A stretch of DNA of 64,000 nt, from NCBI GenBank assembly GCA_019916065.1, contig CM034234.1, forward strand, positions 5,430,342 through 5,494,341, in the 5' to 3' direction. Shown piece by piece: positions 1 to 12,350 of this stretch. Below the pieces are notes generated by a model. It was not told the DNA's origin and did no database searches. It saw only the letters and a list, made by a program, of their open reading frames with translations. Each line of letters begins with the position of its first letter. Position 1 is the stretch's first letter. Made by a program: the position numbers and the translations under genes. Source of the DNA: Vitellaria paradoxa. Lineage: Eukaryota > Streptophyta > Magnoliopsida > Ericales > Sapotaceae.

Positions 1-1000
1 ACTGAGAGTAAACTATAGATGAAATTATCATTTTATCCCCAGTCTAACGATTGTTTCTAATGGTCAATTAACGGATGGACCGAATTGATACTTGACCGAA
101 AGTGTAGGGATTTGACTGTTAGAATTGAAACATGTGGGACCAAAGTGATACCGAGAGCAAATTGTAAGAGTATTTTTTGTATTTTACCCTTTATTTTATT
201 ATATGCGTTAAACCATGTTTATCCTTTTATTAATATATAAATTTAAATGATCACAACAAAGTTCCTCTTATTCGTATTAAATGTTAATTTAAGAGGAATA
301 TTTAAAAAAAAATAAAAATAATAGTATAATGCATTCAAAATTATTCAAAGACCCAACAAGTAATCTTGTGGAGTCCATTGACGACTTACAATTATATAGT
401 CATCGTACCTTGACAAAATAAGCCCGAAATATTTAAAATAAAACTACTTCACTAAAATTAATGCCATAATTCAATTAACCTAGCCGTCGGTCCGGACTGG
501 AAATTTGAAATCGGGTGCTAATGTAATTGAGAATCAAATGGCGATGAAATGGGTTGTGATCAGTGAATGGATACATCAATTAAAGTCAATCATGAAAGGT
601 CATACACACATACGATGTATAAATTGACATTTATGGATTCATAAATACATACGAGGAAAGGAAATAAACGTAAAGACCAAGGCAACTAGCTAGGGAGTCA
701 GTCAATGCCCCCTGGCGTGCTCTGTTACAATTAGTCACCAAGGTGGGTGCATGGTCTATTAGGATGCTCTCTATTTTTTTTTTTTTTCAATTATATTGAA
801 GACGATAGTTTTATTGATTAACCAATACATTAGGGGAATGCAGAAACTTAATGATACACACACACACAGACACGCACACATATGACAACTCTATAATCAT
901 TACATATTGTTTAAAGTCATAATATGTATGAAAGTTAATCACATGCTTTAATTAATTAAATTACATGAGTTCCAACAAAAATCTACCCAGAATGATATTG

Positions 1001-1172
1001 GCTCCGTTTGGAGCATAACAAAATAAAATAAAATAAAATCCTACAAATCTCTATAAACACGAATTACGAGACAATAAATTTTAAATTTTTTACTCACTAC
1101 GCAAATTACAATACATTTACGTTTACAATTTTATTTTATTTTATACACTTTTATACAACTCCAAACACACCC
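1001..1172. mobile_element. MITE family 1 (GTTTGG ends) copy
   Basis: Ends GCTCCGTTTGGAG and CTCCAAACACACCC are inverted. Inside are (AAAAT)n near both ends and a core reading ACGAATTACGAGACAATAAA, shared with the copy at 33954. Confidence 0.7.
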
Positions 1173-1364
1173 ATTGAAAGATCATTTTAATTATTTTGTA
1201 AGTATTCATTAAAGATTAATAATTATATGCCCAGTAATTATATTTTTTTTATGGAACTGTATATAAAAAAAGTACAAAATATTATTGACCTGTCCTAGAT
1301 CATCTATTAACAAATACCTTATATTAAATTAATTCAAAATATAACTAGACATAGCACTTGTAGA

Positions 1365-1393
<29 letters not shown>
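1365..1393. repeat. (AAT)n microsatellite
   Basis: Nine to ten AAT units stand just before the SINE at 1425. Confidence 0.9.
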
Positions 1394-1395
<2 letters not shown>

Positions 1396-1424
1396 GCTCT
1401 GTTGATCCAAGAAATTCCAAACCT

Positions 1425-1685
1425 GCCCCTTCGGGGGTGGTTGAGCGGAAGTTCGGAAATGCCTCAGAGTCTGGGCCGCGTGCGGTCCCAGGTTCGACTC
1501 CCCTTCAGGGGGTGGGTTATCGCTTTGGCGAGTTTCTAACAGCTTCCCTCGATCGAGCCGGTCAGTCAAGGCTTGTCTAGGCTAGTTTACCACCTCGTGA
1601 GCTATTACCGGCTTGGTCCACGAGACGGATTTCACCCAATGCGCACCTTCAGGTAGCGGCTGCGAGCTTTTTTTCGATTCACAGA
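1425..1685 (+). mobile_element. tRNA-derived SINE, copy 1
   Basis: A GC-rich island in AT-rich DNA begins with RNA polymerase III boxes: A box TGGTTGAGCGG (1438-1448) and a perfect B box GGTTCGACTCC (1491-1501). It ends in a T run (1669-1675) plus a short tail. Target duplications of 15 bases flank it: agaaattccaaacct (1410-1424) and agaaatcccaaacct (1686-1700), 14 of 15 identical. Its body matches the copy at 23150. Confidence 0.85.
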
Positions 1686-1700
1686 AGAAATCCCAAACCT

Positions 1701-1989
1701 AAGATGTGACGGGTGTTAAATGGCCGGTCGTCTTTCACTTGTACTAAAAGTTTGTTCAGTGGGTGGGAAGCAATTACGTAGTCTACAAATGTATTAATTA
1801 AAGTCGCATTTAAAATTGGCCGGCATCATCTTGCCCCACTGAAGAAATTTGGACCAAATGAAAATTTTAAATACATCAGGGACAAATTTTTCTGCATTAA
1901 TTAATTAATTAATTGGCATCCAATGATTTCTTGTGTCTCTTTTTCGGAGTCACGCGGTCAAGATCTCGAGGAGTTGATATCTTGGAAAT
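1701..1989. other. Intergenic, no gene seen
   Basis: AT-rich sequence after the first SINE. Only a (TTAA)n run near 1897-1912 stands out. Confidence 0.5.
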
Positions 1990-2410
1990 TACTTTAATTG
2001 TTAGTTTTTATACTGTTTCACATTATTTGTGTTAAAAGATTATATTCTTCTTATAAAATTCTGAATATTCTCACCTTATAATTGTGATTTTAAAAATAAG
2101 TTTTACCTATGATTTTAAGATAATATTAGAGTTAGATCGACGCATAACCTGTCTTTCGAGTAGAAAGTATATTGACTTTCATCTTATTTCACAATACTCG
2201 TACTAAAGTTCCTCATAATTGCGATTTTGGGATTGGTCATGCAAGAGGGTGTGTTAACTTATGCTGTCACACATCACTAGCACTAAGGTTTCTTAGAACT
2301 GTGATTTTAGAGTTAATTATACGAGGAGGTGTGTTAACTTTTATACTGTCTCATATCATTTACTCTATGATTTTTAATAACTGCAATTTTAGGATTGAGC
2401 TCTATTCTCA
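1990..2410. repeat. Diverged tandem array with 80-bp period
   Basis: GTGTGTTAACTT occurs at 2249 and 2329. About three diverged units run from 2169 to 2410, each with a TGTCNCA(T/C)ATCA word followed by ANTGNNATTTTNNGATT. More diverged copies reach back to about 1990. Confidence 0.55.
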
Positions 2411-2564
2411 TCGTACTAATTATTGAAAAAAAAAAAGAAAGATGAAGATTTCAATCTAGGAGTGATTATAGGATATATGAGAAATCTAAATGAAATCATA
2501 TCACGAAGGGTGCTTTTAGGACAGCATTAATCTATCTATATCCATCACTACAACAAGCCTACAT

Positions 2565-2721
2565 AGGGTGCGTTTGGAGTCTAAAAAAAAATCAAAAAAA
2601 ATCAATGAATGGAATTGATGTGATATAAAAATGATAGACGGTAAAATGTGATTAGAAAAATTTGAAAACTTTTGAAGGTTTTTGAAGTTTTTTGATTTTT
2701 TTTGTGGCTCCAAATGAGCCC
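2565..2721. mobile_element. MITE family 2 copy
   Basis: GGGTGCGTTTGGAGTCT faces GGCTCCAAATGAGCCC. The inner block GATGTGATATAAAAATGATA is shared with other copies at 11595, 24073, 25020 and 25227. Confidence 0.7.
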
Positions 2722-3370
2722 ATAATTATACAAACCGGACATATAATAAATGCGCATATATATATATATATATAACAATAGTAGAAGACAAGTATGTATG
2801 ATTATAATGCTAGGAATTTTTCAATTAGCAAAGGATCTAAATTAAGTTTTGGCATTTTCTGATCATATGATGTCTATATATACAGAAAACCACCACTCCT
2901 TAATATTGATTCTACTAAACTAAAATTGAGGCGTTGTTCCGATGGCAAGAGAGAGAGAGAGATGAAAAAATTTGGTATAAAAGTGACACGTGATCATTTG
3001 ATTGAAGAAAATTAATAACTTTTTATAATTTTTGGTGAAATTTGATAAACTAAATATCCTCTAAAAGTATAAAATTTTTTATTTCTATTAGGACGACAGA
3101 GATTATAAGATGCATTGGGTAACTAAATTTTTAGTAAATTTTGATAATTCTTTTTACTAAAAGTTATTAATTAATTAGAATTTTTTATACAATTGGTAAA
3201 ACATTAATAACTTTTTGTAATTTTTAACAATTTTTATTATTTGGTAAAATAATGATAACATTTTAGTATGATTTTGTGTCAAAAATTGTTAAAAGTTATA
3301 AAAAATTCCTAAAAATTTGGATGTTAAAAAATACTAAAAGTTAATAAAAATTTCACAACCAAACCTATGC

Positions 3371-3714
3371 TGGCCCCATTTGACATTAGAAAAAATAAGA
3401 TAAATTGAGATAAAATGTAGTTTGGAGTTAATTTTGGCGCCCTTTTTTTTTAAGTAGCAAACCGTGGGAACGGTTTTTTCAAATCCGTTCCCACGCATTC
3501 AAAAAAATTCATAAAAAATAGTAACAATAGTACTCATTTGAAAGCTTTCGACATGATTGTATAAAAAATTTACACATTCGGTTAACCTACTTTCAGATTT
3601 TTTTATTTTTTTAGCAAAATATTTGAATTTTTTAAAATTAGTGATGACGAAAAAATTAGAAATAGAAAGGTTATTGGAGATTTATAGAGATTTATAGTAT
3701 GTGAAACGGGGCGC
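3371..3714 (-). mobile_element. Hairpin-bearing MITE family 3, copy 1
   Basis: GGCCCCATTTGACATT faces TGTGAAACGGGGCGC. Inside is a perfect 11-bp hairpin, CGTGGGAACGG (3463-3473) with CCGTTCCCACG (3485-3495). The element is in reverse orientation relative to the copies at 7875 and 13067. Confidence 0.65.
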
Positions 3715-4022
3715 TATGTGATTAACAAAAAAAAACAAATCATCTTAGTGTCATGTGACACATAATTTTACTAGTACATGGATAAATAGATACATCCTAT
3801 TGCAGTAATCGGAGGCCTTTAATTGTAGTAACTGAGGGAGTCAATATACTGTCTCACTCAAATAATTTTATGATACATATATACATAGAGATCTAAATAT
3901 CACAAAAATATACACTCATTAACATCCATTGTTAAAGGTGTCTTCTTAAGCAACAATTAATATTAAGCTCAAAGATCAGTTTGATATATTGACATAACTA
4001 TAGAAATAACATATGTTTCAGT

Positions 4023-4237
4023 CAGGGGCGGATTTAAGAAGGGGCGAGTGGGGGCAGCTGCCTCCACTAATCACCAAAAGTTTGCATATTATATATATAT
4101 TTTGTATAAATTTTTTATTCTTTTAATATATAAATATATAAATTGTTCCAACTGAAATTTAGTTGTTATTTAAAAATTTGTAATATTTATTTTTTTTAAT
4201 TTTATCCCACTCAACAAAATTCATGAATCCACCCCTG
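4023..4237. mobile_element. hAT-type MITE with 8-bp target duplication
   Basis: A 215-bp AT-rich element has terminal inverted repeats CAGGGGCGGATT at the left and AATCCACCCCTG at the right (one mismatch). The flanking 8-mers gtttcagt (4015-4022) and gtttcagc (4238-4245) fit the 8-bp duplication that hAT transposases make. It has no coding capacity. Confidence 0.85.
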
Positions 4238-4627
4238 GTTTCAGCAGTATAACATATATAAAAATAACCATGACTATTGGTTCTCTTGAATTTGAGGGTA
4301 GAAAACTTTCCAATCATCTTGACAAGTATTTGTTGGTCAATTTGCCACCGCAGAAAAACCCTAAAATTAGGCCAACCACGTGTCTCTCTCTACCGGAAAT
4401 ATATACGGCTAGCAAATCTTCCTTTCAACATCTCTCATTTTAGCTTAATTATACCAGCACTATGAAAGATACGTACCACACATATGGTAGGCATTATTGA
4501 TAGAAGTCATCAGTGTTTGAAATTTGCTTCCTCTCACTTCTTCCAAATAATTCCTTGGCTGCCTCGATCATGCATCAAGAAGTCCGAAAAAACTAAAGTT
4601 AAGATTGTGTGTACGGAAATTGAAGGT

Positions 4628-4669
4628 AGAGTCGTGGCTCGTACATTTAGAGTCGTGGCTCGTACATTC
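4628..4669. repeat. 21-bp tandem duplication
   Basis: The unit AGAGTCGTGGCTCGTACATT(T/C) occurs twice in a row with a single difference at its last base. Confidence 0.8.
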
Positions 4670-5927
4670 AGAGACGAAACCAAGGCTTGACCAAAGGAGT
4701 CTCGACTCCTCCAGATATTGAAAAAATATTATATATATAGTATAAATATTTTTATAAATATATATGTTTTCATATGGCACTCCCAATTTTTTTACTTTCG
4801 GCCATAATTTTTTAGTTGATCCGTTAATAAAATATAGGATATAAATTCTTGAATTAGATCATTAATAATGTATCTTAATCAATTAAATAATTTTTAAGAT
4901 AAGGTTTTGAGATTGTACACTGACAGAAGACAAAGTTAGGGTTCTCTTTTATTAGAATTACTCTCTCTCTCTCTCTCTCTCTATTAAAACTGAAACTCTA
5001 ATCTTGTAAGTTCTTCTTTCATTGAAGTTGAACCTCAAAACTAACAAAAATTTTGAATACTTGATATACTTTTTTGTTTGACGTTTATCAATCAACTCAT
5101 TTGTCTTTAAATCTCCTTAATTAATAGGTGTACCAACCGTCTGTTTGTTTCTTTTTTTTCTTTTTTATTTTTATTCTGTTTATGTAACTGTATTGTTGGG
5201 TGTATAGATAAATAGGTATCTAATTTTTTTTTTTTTTTTGCATGCAATTGTACCGTACGTTGAGTGTATACATCCTCAATATCTCATTCTTTATGCATTA
5301 TGATTAAAGATGACAAAAATAATTAATATTAGGATTCTCTTTGATCATAACATTTTGATAAATCTTATTTCTAGTTATATTTCATGCATTTAATTTCTCC
5401 TTCTATATTCTTTAATTTGTAGATTATATTAGTGACATTTTAAAATGTGATTGAATGATAAATTCTCATGATTATTTTATTTACGAATGATTAAATATCT
5501 AATTATTAATTTATATTATTTATTGAAAACTTAAATAGATTGTTTAATTTTGATATTATATTTTAGAAATTACAGGAGAAATATTAAAATTTATAAAAAT
5601 TTATTCCCCTTGCCAAATTTCTCACTTCGTCCCTACGCACATGTAGGTATTAAAGAAAGAAAAATAAATGTCAGAGCGTAGCGAATAAAAAGACAGCGAA
5701 ACGGGTGGAGCAGAGTTTCATTTTTCAAAACATTGACAAACGGGTCGATCGATTGATCGTGTAGGATAGCGAAAATTCATAATGCAAAATGTTGAAAAGT
5801 AGCCATTGAAGATCTATGAACGGAGTCGAGCCACATGGCGACAACAATATGGTTACAAAGGGCAATATCATCCCTTGCAATTTTCACCGACCTCGCAGAG
5901 ATTCTCGGTGCTTGATTTTCTCTGATG

Positions 5928-6847
5928 CTCCGTTTGGGTATTTAGGAGAGAAAAAATAAAACAAAACATTAATTAGAAGAAAAGAAGAAAGAAGAAAAAT
6001 GATAATAATTTTCTTTTTATTTATTTAAGAGTTTTAAGAGTAAAGATAATTATTTTTTTTTTTTTTAGTGTGTGTGAGTTAAGAAGAAATAGAAAGAAAA
6101 CAAAATGTCTATGGCTATTTCATTGCTATACATTTATATTATCAATAAATAAACATTTGTATATTATTAAAAAACAAAACATCAGCAAAACAAGCTAAAA
6201 ACAAATATAATGAGAAGTACTTCACAAAAATATAAATAATAATATTGAAAAAAAAAAAAGAAACTTCAATGAAGAACGATGTTATTAAAAAAAAACATGT
6301 ACTTTAAGATGGCTGGAATACTTATATATATATATATATATATATATAAGAAAGATAAAATCAAAGCTTTAAAATGTTATTAAACAAAAAAAAAAGAAAA
6401 GAAAAAAGAACAAATCATAGCTTTGAAACATGGTTGAACCCCAAAAAAAAAAGAGAGAGAAGAAAAAATAGAGCAAATCGTTATTGGAGAAAAAAAAAAA
6501 CTTACTTAGGCTATGAAAACTGAAAAAAATAAAGGGATGAAATTTGAAAAGAGTAGTAAAAATCTACCAAAGTGATAAAGTTAAAATGATTTAATTTATA
6601 CTAAGACATATTTGTCATTTTTTTTCATTTTTTATTTCATAGGTAAATGTGTCATTTTAAAAGTTTTATTAAACAAATTTTCTTTTTTCTCCATTTCTTT
6701 TCACTTTTGGGAGACCAATAACTTTTTTTTTTCCATTTCTTTCCTTTCCTTTTCTTTCCTAAAAAACTCACAAATAAGAGTTAAGTGTTAAAATAATTTT
6801 TTTTTTCTCTTTTTATTCTTTCCATTTCTCTTTCATCCAAACGGAGT
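5928..6847. mobile_element. Non-autonomous TIR element, about 920 bp
   Basis: GCTCCGTTTGGGTATTTAGG at the left faces TTTCATCCAAACGGAGTG at the right. The purine-rich left subterminal region pairs with a pyrimidine-rich right subterminal region. No coding sequence is present. Confidence 0.6.
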
Positions 6848-7783
6848 GTAATCGGTCTCATTAATGTCAAGGGGTTATTTTCATTATTTGTGGCTGTTAG
6901 TTAGGCCTTCGAAAACAACATCTTCGGAAAATGACCGTGCCTATGCTAACCTGTATCTACCCCTACCAACCCTATATTGGTTTTTTATTTTTTGGTCTTA
7001 CCTGCAGCGGGGTCTTCCAAGCCTTTTTAACATCTCTAGTGTATATATATATACATACACACACAAACACTAGCAATATTTCGTTCTCACTGCACTCTTG
7101 AATAAAATTAATATTAATTTTTTATATTGTTGAAACTTTAGAAAAAGGAATTTAAATTTAAAAAATTATAATAATTTATAAGTTTTAATTTTTTTCTTTA
7201 AAACTTTACACTCTTACAGATACTACATATATTTTGATCTCTCTCTCATTAATTTTTGACAAGTACAATAAAAGAAAACAAAAAATATAATACTTTAATC
7301 TAGAAAGTTCAATTTTTTAAAAAAATATAATTGAGCGGAATTTAAGTTAATAGTTATAATTTACATATGATCGCCACCATTAAAATATGGTAAAATTTAA
7401 AATAAACAAATCGTTTTGTAAAATAAATGAGAGTGAGATTCACTAAAATAAAAATTGCGCGAAAAATTAAAAATATAAAAATGATCTCAGTTGTTGGAGG
7501 AAATAAAAAATAATTCTTAACCGTTAAATTTTAATTTGTGAGAGAAATATTTTAAAAAATTGTTTAATTTTATTGTATAGATATATATAGGTACATGCTC
7601 GCACGCAACATTATCAAAACATATTGGCATTCTAATTTCTAAAACTAGTCGGCTCTCCCAATAACGCAACTTTTTGTTTAAGGATAACAAAGGGGGTGTT
7701 TATATATATATATATATATATATGTATATCTCGGAATATGCCATGGAAACGTGGTTAATTTAATAAATTTTAATAAATAAATG

Positions 7784-8322
7784 GATAAATTTCACTAACC
7801 TCTCCTGAGATTTTTGAAATGACATTGTCCTCCTTCCTTTACCGGATAAATTTTACTAACCTCCCCTGAGTTTTCTGAATGTGTAAATTTTTTATACAAT
7901 CATATTCTTTGTATCGAAAGCTTTCAAACGAGTATCGTTGTCGCTATTTTTTGTGATTTTTTTTTAATCCGTGAGAACGAATTTAAAAAATCGTTCTCAC
8001 TGTTTACTACTTTTCAGAAAAAAAGATGCCAAAATTAACCCCAAACTATATTTTATCTCAATTTATCTAATTTTTTCTTACTCCAAACGGGACCTTTACG
8101 GAAAAAAATAGATCAGGAGAGGTTAGTGAAATTTACCTGGTAAAGGAAGGGAGGGTAGTGTCATTTCAGAAACCTCAGGGGAGGTTTCTGTTGGTGTCAG
8201 AAACCTCAGAGAAGATTAATGAAATTTACTTGGTAAAGGAAGGGAGGGTAGTGTCATTTCAGAAACCTCAGGGGAGGTTTCTGTTAGTGTCAGAAACCTC
8301 AGGAGAGGTTAGTGAAATTTAC
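7784..8322. mobile_element. Fold-back element with a nested MITE
   Basis: The left arm (7784-7872) is two partial units containing TTCACTAACCTCTCCTGAG and CCTCCTTCCTTTACC. The right arm (about 8111-8322) is its reverse complement, itself duplicated as two units of about 95 bases (8111-8206, 8207-8299) plus a terminal piece. Between the arms sits a truncated copy of MITE family 3 (about 7875-8097) with hairpin arms at 7971-7980 and 7991-8000. Confidence 0.7.
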
Positions 8323-8736
8323 GCTAAATAAATTTAAAAACTTAAAGAATATATATATATATAATTAGTAGCGTACATATAGGCCAGTTCTTTTTTTTTT
8401 TTTTTTAACTATTCATTTTTTAAGTTTAAATTTATTCCTTTTTGATCAATATTATATATATCTGCTGATCACCAAGTATTTTTTTTCGACATCTTGTCTT
8501 GTTGATGATAGCATATAGCATTTATAAAAGCCAAAAAGAAAAGCAATGTCCCTTGAAGTCAATAATACGCCGCTTATCAGTTTCGTTATACATATATATA
8601 TATATATATATATGATCGGGGAGAAATTAAATTAATTAGCCTAGTATGTATTTTTATATTCTAAGAAAATTCAGGATAACATTTCATTATAAGGAATTCA
8701 AAGACCATCTAGCTTTTAGCTAGATCGGAAAACTAA

Positions 8737-9007
8737 GGCTTTGTTTGGGAAGAATTAGCCTTGGTTAATGGCTAATGGCTAATGGCTACTAGTTAGTTAA
8801 TAAAAAAGTTAGCTAATTTTGTGTTTGGGAAGAAAAACTGTAGCTTTTTTTATGTGGTTAATTTGGTTTTGTTAAATTGACATTTTTACTCTTGAAAGTT
8901 TAAAAGAAGATTAAAAAAAGATTAAAATATAAGAGGGTAAAAAAATATAATCACTATTAAAGTAGCCATTAGCCTTGGCTAATGGCTACTCATCCCAAAC
9001 AGACCCC
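8737..9007. mobile_element. MITE with GTTTGGGA ends
   Basis: GGCTTTGTTTGGGAAGAATT at the left and ATCCCAAACAGACCCC at the right. Both ends carry inner repeats of AATGGCTA and TAGCCATT, giving strong self-complementarity over about 60 bases. Confidence 0.65.
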
Positions 9008-9090
9008 AAGTGTATAATATTCTTTCACTGCCGTCTATAGAGATGAAATGAAAAAGGAAGGAAGGTAAATAAAATGATGCCATATTCTTT

Positions 9091-9964
9091 AGGGGTGGTT
9101 TGATAATATTGTTCTTTTTTATTTAGATTGATATGTTTATATTTTTTATTTTTTACTTTTTATTATTATTTTTTTAAATAAAAATAAAATTACGTTTAAA
9201 AATATAATTTTATTTACAATTATTAATTTTTTCTTTTCATAAAATATTTAATTTTATTAATTTAATTGAATTATATTATTTATTAAAACAATTGAATAAA
9301 ATATAAGTATCATATCACTTAATCCAATAAATATAGAATATATTAATTACAATTTAATTATATTATTTACTAAAAATAATTTAATAACATATATTTCATA
9401 ATAATTTAAATAATTTAACTACGATGTTTCTTTAAACAAATTTAATAAAATATTATTCATATTAAATAAATAAAATAAATTAAATTAATTATAAAATTAA
9501 TTTAATTCAATTATGATATTTATTAAAAATAATTTAATAAAATATAACATTAATTAAATTAATTATTTTAAATTAATTATCACATTAAATTAAATATTTT
9601 AATTATAATATTTAATGAAAATAATTTTATAAAATATATTTATATTAATTAAATTAAATCAATATATTTTATTTTATTATTTATTAAAAATAATTTTAGT
9701 TTAATAAAATATTTGAATAAAATAGTTTATTTTAATATGAGGTAACAAAAATGAACAAAGTATTAGAATTGACAAAATGTTTACAATAGAAAAAATGGAG
9801 TGAAAATATCTTTTTTTGGTTTACATTTTTCTACTTAAGTTTTTATTTTTTTTGAATTAAAAAAAGTAAACAGATTTAACAAATATATTTTTATTGTCAA
9901 TTTGTAAAATTTTAAAAATATAAACAAAAAAAATAAAAAACAAAAAATTACCAAACGGGATCTT
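9091..9964. mobile_element. Very AT-rich TIR element, copy 1
   Basis: AGGGGTGGTTTGATAATATT faces TTACCAAACGGGATCTT. The interior is almost only A and T with TAATTTAAT-type words. Its 3' part (TAGTTTAATAAAATATTTGA) matches the segment ending near 18415. Confidence 0.55.
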
Positions 9965-10646
9965 CAACCTTTATTTGTGAATTTTAGCAAGGAAAGGAAT
10001 AAAATTAATAATTCTAAAATTTTAACATTTTCATCGGTTCTTTATTAGTGAAATTTTTATAACACCAAATTTGTTTGTCAAATAAATAATAGGATAAAAG
10101 AAAATTACAATGATGTCTTAAAGATAATAAAAATAATACAACGGTAAAATAACAATACAAATTTTCTTTTTCTTTTTTTCTGAATTCTGATTCTTTTCAA
10201 ATCATAGATAATGAAAAAATATCCTTATTTTTTTCCTCTTAAACTCTCAAACAAAAATAGAAGAAAAAATTATTATCATTTTTATACTTTTTTCTTTAAT
10301 TATCTCATTTTCAATTATTTCGCATCTCTCCGAAATAAAAACAAAGCATAAATTGTAGCAGTCTCTCCTTATTTTATTTTATTTTATTTTTGGGGTGGGG
10401 GTTATAACATACCCACTCAAAAAAAATATTTTTAATTTATAAAATTTCATAATTTAATTTGTTTAATAAACAAATTAAGCAGTGAATTGAAGTCATTTTC
10501 AGTTCAACTTTAACTTATTTAAGTTAAACTTAAAATATTAGTGTATGACTCGAACTCAACTCAAGCATAATTTAACTAACTAGAATAATATTATTCTGGT
10601 CTAAGATAAAATACTTAGATAAATAATCCAACTAAACTAAATAGAA

Positions 10647-10959
10647 GGCTCCATTTGGGAGCCAAGTTGTCGATTATTTTTTTTTTTTGGACATTTGTTT
10701 TCATTTATATAAAAAATTAATTTTCAGACATGCTATTTATATTCATAAAAAAATTAAAAAATATTTAAAATAGAAAAAAAAATTTTTCATCCGACCATAC
10801 ATGAATTTTCTTGTTTAGAAGTATTTGTTTATTATTTTTTTTATGAATAAAAATAATATGCCTAAAAAATTTTTTTTAAAAAAGTAAAATTTTCGTTAAA
10901 AAATTATATAAAATTAAAAAAAATAAAAAATAATTAGTTTATTGGTTCCAAACGCGGCA
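10647..10959. mobile_element. MITE family 4 copy
   Basis: GGCTCCATTTGGGAGCC at the left and GGTTCCAAACGCGGC at the right. The interior word CATGCTATTTATATTCATAA recurs in degraded copies at about 11250-11560 and 34590-34865. Confidence 0.55.
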
Positions 10960-11158
10960 TAAGGGTGATGAAATAAGTAAGAATCACAACCCTTTAAAAA
11001 GTCGTCGGACCAGACTGCCAACACTTGGAAATTTTCCTTCCAAAACGGGTGAGAGAATCAAAGGATGATAAAATTTGTTGCACGTGAATTGATTAGTCAT
11101 ATCAACGTGTGAATCCCTGATTGCACATGTAAATGAGTTAGAAGTAAACCAATTAAGG

Positions 11159-11189
<31 letters not shown>

Positions 11190-11249
11190 GAGGTCGAGTT
11201 GGGGATGGCGTGGGGAATATCGATTCTGGGCTTTTTAGCATTATTTGAT

Positions 11250-11560
11250 TTTTTTAATTAACATTTAATTTTTTTATTTAATAATTTTTAGGCATTTTAT
11301 CTACATTCATAAAATAAACTTCTAAAATAGAAAAAATTTATGTACAAGTGACAAATCAGTTTTTTCATAATCAATTTTTTTTTTATCTGTATATGAATTT
11401 TTATATTTTTATTTATTTTTTATAATTTTTGAAGAATGTAAGTAATATATCTAAATATTATCAAACAAAAAAAATCAAAATTTAATTAAAAAATATTCAA
11501 TAAGATGATAAAATAAAATAAAAATCAGAGCTAATTAATTCTTCCCAATCTACCCCTGAA
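11250..11560. mobile_element. Degraded MITE family 4 copy
   Basis: It shares GGCATTTTATCTACATTCAT, GTATATGAATTTTTATATTT and AGTAATATATCTAAATATTA with the element at 10647 but lacks clear ends. Confidence 0.4.
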
Positions 11561-11594
11561 TATGCTCATAGCTGTTGGTCGATTTCATGATGGA

Positions 11595-11745
11595 GACTCT
11601 GTTTGGAATTCTAAATTTTTTTAAAAAATTTTAGAAGTTTTTTATTTCTTTCAATTAAATTTTATCACGTGTCACTTTTACATCACTTCAACACCAATTT
11701 TACATTTTTTTTTAGAATTTTTTTTTTTTTTTTGGGTACTCTCAA
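11595..11745. mobile_element. MITE family 2 copy, inverted, end degraded
   Basis: It starts CTCTGTTTGGAATTCTAAA and contains ATCACGTGTCACTTTTACAT, the reverse complement of the family core. The right end is eroded into a T run. Confidence 0.5.
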
Positions 11746-11830
11746 CACTACCATATATAGTATATATTTTTTCTATCTATGAACTCCTAACGCAACCATA
11801 AAATATATTTCTATTTCTTTTATCCCTCAA

Positions 11831-12270
11831 AATGTGAATAGAGGGTTAAGGAGGACGACTGATGCTGCCATGCACATGATTCATATATACGAATAAAAAA
11901 TAATTTGGCAGTGTGTTTTTGGTCCATTTTCTTACGATGTTGAGTTTTGAAAATCGAGACATTATATTTTTTTAATTATATATTTTGGATGCGTTTGAAA
12001 TAACAAAAAATAAAATAAAATAAGATAAGTTGTGGATTCGTAATTCGTGTAATATGAATAGAGGTTTAAGAAGGACAACTGATGCTGCCATGCACTTGAT
12101 TCATATGAATAAAAAATAATTTAGCATTGTGTTTTTGGTCCATTTTCTTACAATGTTAGTTTTGAAAATTGAGATATTATATTTTTGAATTATATATTTT
12201 GGATACATTTGGAATAAAAAAAAAGTGAAATAAAATAAGATAAATTATGAATTCGTAATTCATGTAATGA
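11831..12270. repeat. 220-bp tandem duplication
   Basis: Unit 1 (11831-12050) and unit 2 (12051-12270) share GACTGATGCTGCCATGCAC-like and TTTTTGGTCCATTTTCTTAC-like blocks. Both end with the left half of a family 1 MITE, which only continues to its right end after unit 2. Confidence 0.7.
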
Positions 12271-12350
12271 GATAAAAAGTGAATAATTTTTAAAATTTTT
12301 TAATATTTTTTATCATTTCTCATAATTTTTTTGCTAATTCAAATGGAGCC
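12201..12350. mobile_element. MITE family 1 copy in a tandem duplication
   Basis: It runs from GGATACATTTGGAATAAAA to TTCAAATGGAGCC, with a central AATTCGTAATTCATGTAATG. A 5' fragment of the same element sits at about 11989-12050 in the neighbouring duplicated unit. Confidence 0.6.

Noticed and set aside
1430..1510. A tRNA gene
   Set aside because: A and B boxes are present, but no cloverleaf with acceptor stem is formed and target duplications mark it as a SINE.
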